Origin: Desulfovibrio sp. | Lineage (GTDB): Bacteria; Desulfobacterota; Desulfovibrionia; Desulfovibrionales; Desulfovibrionaceae | Length of the DNA stretch: 64,000 nt | NCBI GenBank assembly: GCA_024699605.1 | Contig: JAILPJ010000073.1 | Coordinates: 1 to 64,000 of the forward strand | Reading direction: 5' to 3' | Shown: in pieces, positions 20,927 to 31,336 of the stretch | Layout: the number at the start of each line of letters is the position of its first letter | How positions within the stretch are numbered: position 1 is the stretch's first letter | Program-made: the position numbers and the translations under genes | Notes under the pieces: model-generated | Database searches by the model: none | What the model saw: only the letters and a program-made list of their open reading frames with translations | Told to the model about the DNA's origin: nothing

Positions 20927-22414
20927 TCAGAGTTGTAAGGTGAGCCAATGGCTTAAGGTGTCAGCATTCAGCTCTGTTTTTTTGGCATAACGGTGTGCTG
21001 CATTCCCATTGAGAATGAAGTCAGCGCGTTCGCCCCGGGCATTGGTGACCACATGCCAGGCTCCCGGATGCCCTTCCTGATCCGAAGAGCCTTCCCAGTC
21101 CAGCAACCAGTCGACCAGTTTGTTCCAGAGGGCTTTGGGAATGCCGTTGCCTCGGCTGAGCACAACGCTGTCACTTTCTTGATTGTGCAGAAGTGTCAGG
21201 GCCTGGTCTTCATGGTATTTCCGCACATAGCTGGATAATGCCTGACGCACACAGCTTAGGCCGGGCTTTTGGTCAACGGCAATGATCCAGGGCGCCAGTT
21301 GGCCATCGTTGCTTTGCTTGAGGCGCCGGAAGGTAATGTGACCAATTGTGCTTGGCCCGTCGAAATTTTCCGGATCAGGCCCTAGGGAGCGTTCGAGGCA
21401 GTCAAACGCTATGGTGTAGCGCATCTGAGTCACCAGGCGCCCGTCCCAGAGTCTGCCCATGATCGCCAGGCCAGCTTTTTCCCCAAGCACCAAGGGACAA
21501 AGTGCTGCCATGAAGGGTACCAGGAGACTCTGAAAAAGACGTTTTTTGCCCAGGGGAAAGCCCAGAAGCGTTTGATTGGCATCTTTGAGGGCAAAGTGGG
21601 GCTGTCGGAGTGCGGCAAGATTTTTCATGAGCTGCTGATAGGCTGTATCAAAACCCTCCTCTTGGCGGAATGGAGAAATCTGGGTGTAGGCTTCAAGCTG
21701 GGACAGCGCTCGAGGTCGCCAGAATGCTTCATCCCAGAACGGGAAATCGAGATTGGCAGCACGTAAAAGGCAGAGCAGGGCGCCTTCGGCTACAGCGCGT
21801 TTGATGAGGCAGTGATCTGTTGTCTGTTGGGGTGATAGCTGGGGATCCGCGGGTAAAAGATCATGCAGGCGCAGAAGATAGTTGGCCAGATGTTTGGGGT
21901 GGGCTCCACCCAGAGCATCGACAAGATCGACTTCACGCAGTATGAAAAAAAGAGCTTTGGGGAGTTGGCTTGTGCCGAGCAGTCTGCGCGTGACCAGCGC
22001 AACCGCCGAAGAAGCTACGTGCTTTTGGCCGGTGGGGGTGTGCTCGTCAAAGACCAGTAAAGGCTTAGAGCCACCGTTTTGTACGCCGCCAAGGCCAAAG
22101 ACGGCCGCATTGGACCAGCTCTCGCGTACCGCGGGATCATCTTGGGCGTCGGTGAGTACGGTTTCCTTGAGAGGGAGATTGCGCTGTTCTTTTGGCAGAC
22201 AGGCGCGAAACAGCAGCATGGCGAGATATTCGTCTAAGTGTGGACGCAGATGCGTACAGATAAGCTCCACGTCTCTTGCCTCTTTGGGGAGGATGAGAGA
22301 GCAGGGAGTCAGAAGTTCACGCACATAGTCTGCGGAAAGATTGCTGATGCTGCCAAAAAGTTCTGGCTCATCTTCCGTGAGAGTTGTCAGCTGCAAGTTT
22401 TTTGGATCAGTCAT
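20927..22414 (-). CDS. Conserved-looking hypothetical protein (495 aa)
   Basis: Long ORF; N-terminal THLRPHLDEYLAMLLFRA and AVFGLGG motif; no family recognised with certainty. Confidence 0.6.
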   Translation of the reverse strand: MTDPKNLQLTTLTEDEPELFGSISNLSADYVRELLTPCSLILPKEARDVELICTHLRPHLDEYLAMLLFRACLPKEQRNLPLKETVLTDAQDDPAVRESWSNAAVFGLGGVQNGGSKPLLVFDEHTPTGQKHVASSAVALVTRRLLGTSQLPKALFFILREVDLVDALGGAHPKHLANYLLRLHDLLPADPQLSPQQTTDHCLIKRAVAEGALLCLLRAANLDFPFWDEAFWRPRALSQLEAYTQISPFRQEEGFDTAYQQLMKNLAALRQPHFALKDANQTLLGFPLGKKRLFQSLLVPFMAALCPLVLGEKAGLAIMGRLWDGRLVTQMRYTIAFDCLERSLGPDPENFDGPSTIGHITFRRLKQSNDGQLAPWIIAVDQKPGLSCVRQALSSYVRKYHEDQALTLLHNQESDSVVLSRGNGIPKALWNKLVDWLLDWEGSSDQEGHPGAWHVVTNARGERADFILNGNAAHRYAKKTELNADTLSHWLTLQL

Positions 22415-22569
22415 GAGATGTCCCAGGTGCGCTGAGCAAAAGCCCGTTTTTTGCTGAAGGTGCTTGGGAGTATGGTGGAGAAGAAGCTATTTTGCTCAAT
22501 GGCCAAAAATTATGCAAGTGACCCTTAACGCTTAAGCAGAGGAGGCAGGCTGAAAAGGCCTGATAGACC

Positions 22570-22737
22570 ATGCAAAGAAAACCTGTGCAAGATGATGATT
22601 TGGATTTTGAGGATCTCGAAGCCGACGAGCTGTGCGAGGCCAGCTACACTTCGGATCTTGAAGACGACGATCCTTCGGCTTTTGTCTGTGACCTGCCTGA
22701 AGACGAAGCGGCAGAATACAGAAAAAAATTGAAGTAA
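22570..22737 (+). CDS. Small, very acidic 55-aa protein (not in supplied ORF track)
   Basis: MQRKPVQDDDLDFEDLEADELCEASYTSDLEDDDPSAFVCDLPEDEAAEYRKKLK*. Confidence 0.4.
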   Translation: MQRKPVQDDDLDFEDLEADELCEASYTSDLEDDDPSAFVCDLPEDEAAEYRKKLK

Positions 22738-22807
22738 GAGCACAGGCTTGGGGACGCGTTGGCTGTCAACGGCTCGACAATCCCAACCTGGCTTGAAAAT
22801 TTGTGAA

Positions 22808-22852
22808 AAGGAAAGCGGCGTTCCTGCATTTGAGAGGAACGCCGCTTTCCTT
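22808..22852. terminator. Long bidirectional terminator hairpin
   Basis: AAGGAAAGCGGCGTTCCT-gcatttgag-AGGAACGCCGCTTTCCTT, 18-bp perfect stem. Confidence 0.85.
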
Positions 22853-22878
22853 GTATCGGCTGACGAGAAGTGTAGCGT

Positions 22879-23064
22879 TTAGCCGTGACGGACTCTGTCG
22901 TGTTCTTCTGCTCTTTTGGCGTTGTTAAAGCGATCAAGTGTGCCCACGAGATAGCCCGTGATGCGGCGGATACGCTGAAATTTGACTCCTTCTCCGATCA
23001 GGGGAGCGGCTTTGGTTTTTTCTTCCCCTTTGAAGAGATCTGATTCCATGAGCATGGCAGGCAT
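22879..23064 (-). CDS. Stand-alone glycyl-radical C-terminal domain of anaerobic ribonucleotide reductase (NrdD-like)
   Basis: RIRRITGYLVGTLDRFNNAKRAEEHDRVRHG matches the class III RNR glycyl-radical loop (R-V/I-C/T-G-Y-L...F/W-N-x-x-K-x-x-E...RV-K/R-H). Start could be 23064, 23055 or 23049. Confidence 0.7.
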   Translation of the reverse strand: MPAMLMESDLFKGEEKTKAAPLIGEGVKFQRIRRITGYLVGTLDRFNNAKRAEEHDRVRHG

Positions 23065-23231
23065 TCTCCTTTTTTGGTCTGGAATATTTTACGGGGCTGT
23101 CAGTCTTGCAGCCAACCGACAATTTTTTAGAAAGCTTTGGTACTGTTTCAGCAGAAAAGTATATACGTTACTTTTGCTGATTTGTCGAGCATCTGTAGGA
23201 AAAAATTTAGATAAGGGCTTATTGCGCGGCT

Positions 23232-25274
23232 TTACGCGGTTTTTGGGGCGTCCAGGTCCGCTTCGATGAAAAAATGCACCGTGTTTTTGCCGGCTGCTTT
23301 GGCGGCGTAGAGGGCTGCATCGGCCCGGCGATAGAGTTCGTCGTAATCTGTGGCGTCTTGCGGGTAGGTGGCAACACCAATGGAAGCCGAGATATGCCAG
23401 TCGCTATAGCCGTCAGTACAGTCCATGTCGAGAGCAGCGCGCAGCTTTGAGGCCTTTTGTTGCAGCCACTCCTGGCTTGGACAGTTGATGAAGACGACAA
23501 ATTCGTCGCCGCCGATGCGGCCAATGATGTCGTCACGGCGAAAAGTGTTTTGCAGGCGCTGGGCAAACTGCTTGAGACAGAAATCTCCAAAGCCGTGGCC
23601 AAACTGGTCGTTGATCGTTTTGAAATTGTCGATATCCATGATGAAGAAGGCAAAGTTCTCCGAGGGTTCACGCTTCAGCCTGTCGAGAATATTACTTTCA
23701 AGAGCTCCGCGTGACAGACAGCCGGTCAAAGAATCGAAGCGCGCCTGTATCTCGTTGGTGATCTCAGTATGAATGTTTTTGGTATAGAGATACATGTGGA
23801 TATCGCCCGTTGAGGCAATTTTGAAGAGGTGCTGGTCAAGGCGTATCCATTCAAAGGGATCTGTTTCAGAGGAGTGGAAGAGACAATCGAAACTGCGATT
23901 GACTTCACCTTTTTCAAAGGCTTGGATAACTTTTTCTCTGTCAAAGAAGTTCAAAAAGGCATCTTGAAATTCGCTTTTGATGCATTTTTGGGCCATCAGC
24001 TGAATGCTTTCCGAATAGGGGCGTGTTTTATCTCCCAGGGAGGTGAATTGTTTGTTCAGACTTTGGGAGGAAAAACTGTCGGCTGTAACATTGATCTGAT
24101 AGATACTGGTATACAAAAGCTGGGTGGCTTCACGGAAACTCTTATTTTGTTCTTTTTCAACACGAATAGTTTTTTTCAGTGACAAAACCAGGCTGCGCAG
24201 AGCATCGGCAAGGATGCCCAGTTCGTCATCGCGCGTGAGCATGAGTGATCTGTCGAGGTCGCCATTGGCCACATCGTGGGCGTAACGGCTGATGAAGGAG
24301 ACATCAGAGGTCATGGAGCGGATGACAAAAGACAGAAGGACGGCCACAACCAACGTGGTGGCCAGCGTTAGCCCTATGATCAGGTTGCGGATTTCTGTTC
24401 CGTGTCGTTCCACTTCTGAAGCATCAATACAGGAAACGGCAATCCAGCCTGAGGTGGGTTCCATGCGAAAAGCTACAAGCTGTCTTTTGCCCTCAGTATT
24501 GTAATAATCCTTCATTATCCCTGATTCACCAGGAGAGAGATTTTTTAACCAGGGCTGATAGTAGAACATATTCATGCTCTGGACTTTTTGAAAATTCGGA
24601 TGGGCGAGCAAGAGTCCGCTATCGAAGTCCACGAGATAGGAATAGCCCTTGTGGGCCAGGTCAATGTCGTCAATGGTTTCGGCTGCCAGCCATCTACAGG
24701 GAATGATAAAATAGATCACGCCAGAGACGAGGCGTGAATTGCCGTAGACTGGAGAAGCCACCATGAGGCATTTTTCACCCACAGATCTACTGACCTGAGG
24801 TCTTGAAAAATTGCATTTGCCCTGCAGAGCCCGTTGAAAATACAGACGGTCGTGGACATTGACTTTGCCGACAGAGGCGATGTGGCTGCTGGCAATGACT
24901 TCACCTGAGAGAGAGGCAAAATTGATTTGAATGAACGTCTGATAGTTATCTGGCATATTTTCCAAGAGTTCCTGTACATTTTTCAGGGCCTTGGAAAGCT
25001 GCTCCTTGTCTTCCGATGGATTCATGAGCGCGTTGGCAAGATTGCGGATATCGGGAAGCTGAGCAATAGCACGGATATTGATAAGGTAACTATTGGCTGT
25101 ACTGTGAATATTATTCGAGAGGATGTTATTGCCGGTCTGGAGCATGCCCAGCGTGTGTGTTTCTAGTCTCTGTACAACAATTTCTGAAATAAACAGAGCA
25201 TCCAATACCGTCGAAGTAATGAGGATGGAGAGCGCTGGAATCAGAATTTTGTTGAGCAACGTCACATGCATCAA
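23232..25274 (-). CDS. Membrane-bound diguanylate cyclase (Cache-like sensor, HAMP, GGDEF)
   Basis: Two TMs flanking a sensor region, HAMP-like segment, GRIGGDEFVVF. Confidence 0.9.
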   Translation of the reverse strand: MMHVTLLNKILIPALSILITSTVLDALFISEIVVQRLETHTLGMLQTGNNILSNNIHSTANSYLINIRAIAQLPDIRNLANALMNPSEDKEQLSKALKNVQELLENMPDNYQTFIQINFASLSGEVIASSHIASVGKVNVHDRLYFQRALQGKCNFSRPQVSRSVGEKCLMVASPVYGNSRLVSGVIYFIIPCRWLAAETIDDIDLAHKGYSYLVDFDSGLLLAHPNFQKVQSMNMFYYQPWLKNLSPGESGIMKDYYNTEGKRQLVAFRMEPTSGWIAVSCIDASEVERHGTEIRNLIIGLTLATTLVVAVLLSFVIRSMTSDVSFISRYAHDVANGDLDRSLMLTRDDELGILADALRSLVLSLKKTIRVEKEQNKSFREATQLLYTSIYQINVTADSFSSQSLNKQFTSLGDKTRPYSESIQLMAQKCIKSEFQDAFLNFFDREKVIQAFEKGEVNRSFDCLFHSSETDPFEWIRLDQHLFKIASTGDIHMYLYTKNIHTEITNEIQARFDSLTGCLSRGALESNILDRLKREPSENFAFFIMDIDNFKTINDQFGHGFGDFCLKQFAQRLQNTFRRDDIIGRIGGDEFVVFINCPSQEWLQQKASKLRAALDMDCTDGYSDWHISASIGVATYPQDATDYDELYRRADAALYAAKAAGKNTVHFFIEADLDAPKTA

Positions 25275-25587
25275 ACATCTTCAGCGTGGTGATCCCAGAA
25301 TACCTTGGCTCGGTAAGAACGCGGTTGGTTGGGCGGGGATCGAACGCTGCCTCCGTTGGTGTTTCTGAAGAAAGGGCTGTCTTGCAATTGCGGAGCGATG
25401 AATCAGAGCAAAGCACGTCAATGAGTCTGGCAAGAGCTCATTGGATAGCTTCTCTTTGACTTGTGCAAACGGGCCCTTCGCAGGCGTACGGTTTGGCAAG
25501 GCCTGAGGCACAGCAGATTTGAAACATTCACTTAGGAAATATACACGAAGTGAAGGAAAAGAGCCAGGCTGGCAATCCCCCCAAAAA

Positions 25588-25623
25588 AAAAAGAGCTCTT
25601 TGTACGTGTAAAGAGCTCTTTTT
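25588..25623 (-). terminator. Rho-independent terminator downstream of pgl
   Basis: AAAAAGAGCTCTTT-gtacgtgt-AAAGAGCTCTTTTT. Confidence 0.8.
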
Positions 25624-25641
25624 GATACGAGAAAAGGAACG

Positions 25642-26391
25642 TTAGTCCTGACCTGTGGCGGCTGCCTCATCCACAATCCAGATCAAATCACCGACTGTCG
25701 GGTGAACGTGCTGCGCGGGCAGCGTCGGTGCATCAAGCAGATTGAGGGCCTTGGAGAGCACAGCGTGTTTTTCCTTGCCAGTGACAAGGAAAAGGCAACA
25801 GCGGGCATTGTTGAGAACAGGTAAGGTCATGGTGATACGGTCAGCCTTGCGCTCTGGCACATACTGGTCGATGACCAGGCGTTTTCTTTCGGCCATGGCA
25901 GGAGAATTGGGGAAGATGGAGCCTGTATGACCGTCAGCTCCCATGCCCAGAATAATAAAGTCAAAACGCGGGAAGGCCGTGTCACTGATGCCGAATTCCT
26001 GGCGCATCTGTTCTTCGTATTTGGCAGCAGCTGCTACAGGATCGCTTTCTCCACGCATGCGGTAGAAGTGCGTGGCTGGCACCTTGCTTAAGAGTTCTCG
26101 TCTGGCGAGGCCGTAATTGCTGTCGGGATGTTCCGGATCCACGCAGCGTTCATCAACAAAGAAAAAGGTCATTTTGTCCCAAGGAAGCCTGTCAGCCCAG
26201 TCATGGGCGGCCAAAAGGCGGAAGAGGGGAATTGGTGTGACGCCACCTGATAAGGCAATACGAAAAACGCCACGTTCCTCAATGGCTTCTTCACAGGCCG
26301 CAGCCAGAATATGGGCAGCTCGCTCGGCCATGGTCGCCGGGTTTTTATGAATGTGGAGTGATAGGTGGATGGAACGGACAAGACCCTGCAT
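25642..26391 (-). CDS. pgl: 6-phosphogluconolactonase
   Basis: ALSGGVTPIPLFRLL, FFVDERCVDPEHPDSNYG, GMGADGHTGSIFPNS. Start placed at MQGLVRSIHL rather than the longer ORF start. Confidence 0.88.
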   Translation of the reverse strand: MQGLVRSIHLSLHIHKNPATMAERAAHILAAACEEAIEERGVFRIALSGGVTPIPLFRLLAAHDWADRLPWDKMTFFFVDERCVDPEHPDSNYGLARRELLSKVPATHFYRMRGESDPVAAAAKYEEQMRQEFGISDTAFPRFDFIILGMGADGHTGSIFPNSPAMAERKRLVIDQYVPERKADRITMTLPVLNNARCCLFLVTGKEKHAVLSKALNLLDAPTLPAQHVHPTVGDLIWIVDEAAATGQD

Positions 26392-26968
26392 ACGAGCCTC
26401 CTTCACAGAGAACGTTCTTAAACGGCATTCCCTCGGCAGAAAAGCCGGAATTTTGTTCAATTTTGCCAAGAGGACCTGGCTTAGGGCCAGTTGAGGAGCA
26501 ATTTTCTTGGCAACTATGCCACAAAAAAAGCCAGCTGAAAAGAGTAAGTCAGCCTGTACGGCCATCTCTTTGTGTTGTGGAATAAGCTCCTCTTGTTGGG
26601 CAGAGGACGAGCGCAGAAAGAGGAATTCCGTCTTTGGGCAGTCACTGCTGTGAGGGAAGAGAACCCTCAAAAAGGGCGTTGAACCGCGCGTTCTCCTTGG
26701 CCCGATAATGCACTGCTCTGATCGTTCAACAAGGGCCGCTTTTTTGCGCAACAACTGTTGGACCTTGTATGAGGCCGTTATGGAAAACTGACAAAAACTT
26801 AGAAATCGTTATGTTTTCTTCTCAGCTGAACTGTTGGCGAGCCCAAGCCAAAGCCTATGACGCAGGCAAAACGTCGGGCCAAGGGTATGCTCTTTTCTGA
26901 TCGGGGCTTCGGCAAACGCTCGTGCTCCATGAAGCGGTCGTTTCACAGGAGAAAAGCACGCTACGATC

Positions 26969-28120
26969 TTAGTGTTTCTCTTTCTCTTTGGCTGCTGGCT
27001 GTGGGCTTGAGAATTTGAAAATCTCCATGTCGCAGAGACCTTCTGGATGTCCATCTTCATGCTTGGTGCAATGCTTGAGTTCGTCAGGTTGAGGATCGGC
27101 ATGAAATACACGGGCATTACTGAGAGACAGCGTGCGCCAAGTGGCAGAACAGGACAGGGGGCCTGCGGCAAGGATTCTTTTGCCCTCGTCGCTTGTGCCG
27201 TCTAGCTCAATGGTCCAACGGTGAGAAAAATCTTCACTTGGCCCTGTGGGATCGACGGCATTGAGCTGACGTTCAAGCAAAAGTTCGCCCTTGGCATTGG
27301 TGATCTGCGTTGTGGCGTTGACGTTTTTGACGGTCAATCCCGTCTTGTTGCGGGCAAGCAAATGCACCACGATGAGCAGGGTGCGTTTGTCCGAGATCAG
27401 GCCTGCCTGGCACGCGCAGGACTGAATCTCCATGGTTTTGTGCATCTCCTGGATGACTTTTTGGGATTTGCGTTTGAGCAGGTCGAGCTGGGCGCGTAGG
27501 CGTTCCTCGAAAATGGTGCGAAAAGTCGTGAGGGTCTCTTGAGCGTTGAGATAGTCACGGATAATCCAGCCCTCAGAGCTCTTCGTTAAGCCAAGAACAA
27601 CGGGAAAACTGCGTTTGAACAATGGATGATCAAAGTGTGTGGTGATCATTTGAGAGTTTGCATCCACATTGCGCAGGGCCATATTGCGCACAAGCTGGGG
27701 GATAATGTCGGGCGGCAGAAGATAAACAGGTTTTTGCAGCAGTACGACCGGATCGTTGATTAGACCATCATCGTTGCTTTCGGGTTTCTGGCGAAGAATT
27801 TTAAGCATCTGGGCCTGAAAGAAATTGCTGATTTTGCCCTGTTGATCGGGCCCGGCCAAGAAAAAGGGAAAGGTTTTGGCGGTTTCTTCAGCTAGATGCT
27901 GGGCAATAGTTCTAAAATCAACAAGATGGGCCAACTGTTCAATGTTTGCGGAAGAAAGGGCAGCTTGAAACGTGCCGAAGGCGTATTCCGGGGATTGGCG
28001 GAATTGATAATAGCGCACGCCAAAAACTGTAGCCAGGGCAAGAAGCACGGAAAGTACAATGCCCAAAAGAATCCATTTATATTTTTTGATCTTTTCTTTG
28101 ATATTCTGTACAAACTGCAT
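26969..28120 (-). CDS. Membrane-anchored protein of unknown function
   Basis: N-terminal TM (YKWILLGIVLSVLLALATVFGVRYYQF) followed by a large extracytoplasmic domain. Confidence 0.65.
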   Translation of the reverse strand: MQFVQNIKEKIKKYKWILLGIVLSVLLALATVFGVRYYQFRQSPEYAFGTFQAALSSANIEQLAHLVDFRTIAQHLAEETAKTFPFFLAGPDQQGKISNFFQAQMLKILRQKPESNDDGLINDPVVLLQKPVYLLPPDIIPQLVRNMALRNVDANSQMITTHFDHPLFKRSFPVVLGLTKSSEGWIIRDYLNAQETLTTFRTIFEERLRAQLDLLKRKSQKVIQEMHKTMEIQSCACQAGLISDKRTLLIVVHLLARNKTGLTVKNVNATTQITNAKGELLLERQLNAVDPTGPSEDFSHRWTIELDGTSDEGKRILAAGPLSCSATWRTLSLSNARVFHADPQPDELKHCTKHEDGHPEGLCDMEIFKFSSPQPAAKEKEKH

Positions 28121-28418
28121 GGTATTGCTCCGGCTGACTGCTCTGCACACGTGGAGGGTTCTCACGGTTGTCTGACATCAGTGATGCTTCGGATTGATGA
28201 GAAAATTGCTCCCCAAGGCATCCCTAGCACGCCTTATAGAATGGTACCGTTTCTTCTAGTCAGAGCCTTTCTTTGAGAATTTTCGGACAACTCTTCCGTT
28301 GAAGAAGTCGATCCCGTTTTATAGTTCATAGCTAAGCTATTCTTACTGATTGCAAAGCAAAAATGACATTGATAGAGACAGTCCCGCTCTGTTGCGCAGA
28401 AAAACTCGTCAAGACGTT

Positions 28419-29285
28419 TTACCGTTTGCTTGTCAACAGTTTTTTGAGTACTCGGCACATTCCGCTGCACACGCTGCGCGTGGCAGCTTCCTGCGCCACA
28501 TCTTGTGATTTGCATTCGAGCACTGGTTCAAAACCGGTTATCTTGTGGAAACGGGTGGGGAGAACGAGGGGGGTCAGTGTGCTTTGGGGCGTCATGTCGA
28601 GGCGGATGGTTGTCCAAGCACCAAGGGGAAGACGGGTTTTCCAGGTGTTGAAGAAGAGTTTGGGCCAGAAGCGTCTGAAAGGTGAAAAGGCAAAGAGCAG
28701 AGTGCTTTTGGTGGTGAGGCGTCCGCGGCTTGCACGGCGCAAAATGTGGCGTACCTTCCACCAATTGAAGCAACCCAGGCTGGTTGTCAGGCCTTTTTGT
28801 AAAAAACAGACGGGAGAGACACTGTTCCAGAATGTGACGCAGAGACCATGGCCGGCCACGCGTACCGCCTCATTGAGGACTTCCTCAAGAATCTCACTGT
28901 CACTATCAGCTCGCAGATGGAGTACCACCCAATCAAAAGAGGCGTTGTCAAAGGGAAGGTCATTGTCCTGAGCGGCAAAGATTTCAGCATGTCGTCCCAT
29001 GCTTTGTGCCGCTTGTGTGCGCAGGCGAAAATTCAGTTCCGTGGCTGAAACGTCAAAACCCGCATGCCATAGGGATTTCAAAAAACGGCCGTCACCGCAG
29101 TTGATGTCCAGAAGCGTTTTTCCCCGGCGCCGCCAGCCAGCAATACCAGACTGCAAAAGCGCGTTCTGGATGCGGCGGATGAAGATGTCGTCAGGATTGA
29201 GTTTGGTTGAACGCATGGCGGAAGCCTGTGTTTCCAAGGCCTGAATCCGAGAAAAATGATCGCATGGATTCAGATCTTGAGACAA
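28419..29285 (-). CDS. Class I SAM-dependent methyltransferase
   Basis: TLLDINCGDGRFLKSLWHAGFDVSATELN motif I; DNDLPFDNASFDWVVLHL. Confidence 0.8.
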   Translation of the reverse strand: MSQDLNPCDHFSRIQALETQASAMRSTKLNPDDIFIRRIQNALLQSGIAGWRRRGKTLLDINCGDGRFLKSLWHAGFDVSATELNFRLRTQAAQSMGRHAEIFAAQDNDLPFDNASFDWVVLHLRADSDSEILEEVLNEAVRVAGHGLCVTFWNSVSPVCFLQKGLTTSLGCFNWWKVRHILRRASRGRLTTKSTLLFAFSPFRRFWPKLFFNTWKTRLPLGAWTTIRLDMTPQSTLTPLVLPTRFHKITGFEPVLECKSQDVAQEAATRSVCSGMCRVLKKLLTSKR

Positions 29286-29526
29286 GACAAAGAAAAACTC
29301 GATTTGCGATGATGAGACTCACGGCAAAAAGAATCAGGTTGCTCTGAGGACGGCAAAAACGTACATTAGCGAGAAAAAAAAGTGCTCGAGCAATGGTGCG
29401 GAACGTTATGGACACGGCCAATCTAACGAAATTACGTCATCTCATTGTGGAAAGCAAGGCATCAGGCTGGAAAGCTGGAAAGAAGTTTTTTGCCGTGCAC
29501 GATTTGCGGATCATTAGGAGGTTCTG

Positions 29527-31089
29527 ATGAAAAAACAAGGGCATGTGATCTGGAACGGACCTTTTTTATGTCTGTTCTTGCTGGCGCTCGGCGTTTTTGT
29601 ATTCAGTACAAGCCGGGCAGTGGCTTCAGAGCTTAGTCTTGTATCTCCCAGCGCGGCGTTACTTTCTCAGGAAGGTGGTGTGCTGCGCGTGCACGAAGAA
29701 GCGAAGGTTTCAGAGCACAATGGCCAGAGCTGTCTATCGCTTGTTTTGCCGGCGCAGGCAGAGAATCTTCGTATTGAAGTCGAAGGGGCGAGCATTGTAC
29801 AGGAAGAGAGCTTTCCTTACCCGTTACAAGCCGTAAGCGGACGTGCACGGCGTGCCTGTGAGCTGGCGGACAGGCTGGAAGCCGCCAATGTGAGTCTGAC
29901 TTTGCTCAAGGAGCGCCTTGCGATCTGGAATAGCGTACCGAAAGATTTGACTTGCGCTGATATCGAGGCCTGGGACAGTAAAAAACTTCATGTCCTGGAG
30001 ACGCTTTTGCCGAAAAAGAACGCCGTTGAACGGGAAATCCGTGAACTCAAGGAAGAACTGAAAAAATTACCAGCCCAGGAGCGTCTGGGCAAGCTGGTAC
30101 GCGTAACGCTTGCAGAAAAGGTCAAGGCTGCGCATTTGCCTGTCAATTACAGCTATACGTTGAAAAAGTGTGGTTGGCGCGCCCATTACGCCTTTGCCAT
30201 TGCTCCAGAAAAGTCCAAAAAGCGTGTTGTGGTACGGCTGATGGCTCAAGTTTGGCAAGAAAGCGGCATGGACTGGACAGGAACAGAGATTACCCTTGTC
30301 ACGGGGACAAAGGGGAAGCTTACCCCTCCCGCGCTTGCCTCTTGGGTTTTGGAAGCAAGTGAAGTGCGAGGCAAAGGTTCCTCCAACTTCGATACAGCCT
30401 ATGAAGACGCTGCTCCCATGGCCATGGCACCGGCAAATGCCCGCCGTGCGGAAAGCCATACTGCGGCTCGCCAGGATACCAGCGGTGTATACGCAAGCTG
30501 GCTTTTGCCCGCTCGCAATCTTGAGCAGGGAGAGAGTAGCATGCTCATCTGCCAAAAAGAGTGGGAAACTCCGCTGCTTTGGCTGGCACGTCCCAATATC
30601 AGTCAAGGACAGGTCTTTCTCATGGCGCGACATGAAATAGCGCAAGGAGAGGTTTGGCCTGACGGCGATGCCATTTTTTCGGTCTCTGGTCAGGAAACCG
30701 GAAGGGGCCGTTTTTCTGTGCGCGGCCCTCAGGTTACCCTCTACTTTGGCTATGATCCGCGTGTCAGCCTCGAGGTCGTACAAGATAAGCGTAAGCGCGG
30801 AGAAAGCGGTTTTCTTGGCCGGGACAAGACCTGGACCTGGGGGTGGACCTATATCTTGCACAACAATCATAGCGAGCCTGTCCATGTTCGCTTGGAGCGG
30901 CCAGAACCCCAGATCGTGCAGGATAAGATCTCTGTGCACTTTGAAGACAATCCCAAGGCCAACGTGGACAGCAAAAAGCACATCCGCTTTTGGGAAGTGG
31001 ATGTCGCCGCAGGCGCCTCACAGAGCATTAGCCACGGTTTGACCATCAAAGCGCCAGAAAACTTATCCTTCTTCCCCAAGGCCCCGTAA
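29527..31089 (+). CDS. DUF4139-type (mucoidy inhibitor MuiA-like) exported protein
   Basis: Signal peptide, coiled-coil segment, WRAHYAFAI, C-terminal YILHNNHSEPVHVRLERPEP. Confidence 0.65.
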   Translation: MKKQGHVIWNGPFLCLFLLALGVFVFSTSRAVASELSLVSPSAALLSQEGGVLRVHEEAKVSEHNGQSCLSLVLPAQAENLRIEVEGASIVQEESFPYPLQAVSGRARRACELADRLEAANVSLTLLKERLAIWNSVPKDLTCADIEAWDSKKLHVLETLLPKKNAVEREIRELKEELKKLPAQERLGKLVRVTLAEKVKAAHLPVNYSYTLKKCGWRAHYAFAIAPEKSKKRVVVRLMAQVWQESGMDWTGTEITLVTGTKGKLTPPALASWVLEASEVRGKGSSNFDTAYEDAAPMAMAPANARRAESHTAARQDTSGVYASWLLPARNLEQGESSMLICQKEWETPLLWLARPNISQGQVFLMARHEIAQGEVWPDGDAIFSVSGQETGRGRFSVRGPQVTLYFGYDPRVSLEVVQDKRKRGESGFLGRDKTWTWGWTYILHNNHSEPVHVRLERPEPQIVQDKISVHFEDNPKANVDSKKHIRFWEVDVAAGASQSISHGLTIKAPENLSFFPKAP

Positions 31090-31336
31090 GCTGGGAAGTG
31101 CATTTGTGCAAATCCGGGCTCTGCCCTGAGCGCGAGAAGCGATGTTTGCGCGTTGGCGGAACACTTGACAGAACGTAGAAAAATGGTGTCTTTACGATGT
31201 TAAGCGATTTGCATGAAGACGGTTTTGCTTGCACTACACGCTTTTTTGCTTGTGCTTGGCATTCCCTCGCCTGTCGGTTTTATTGGATTTGAGGGGACGC
31301 TGAATATCCACTACTCAACATGGGAGATGGCAAACG

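Noticed and set aside
30067-30981. 304-aa antisense ORF inside the DUF4139 gene
   Set aside because: Spurious antisense frame; no motif and overlaps a convincing coding gene.
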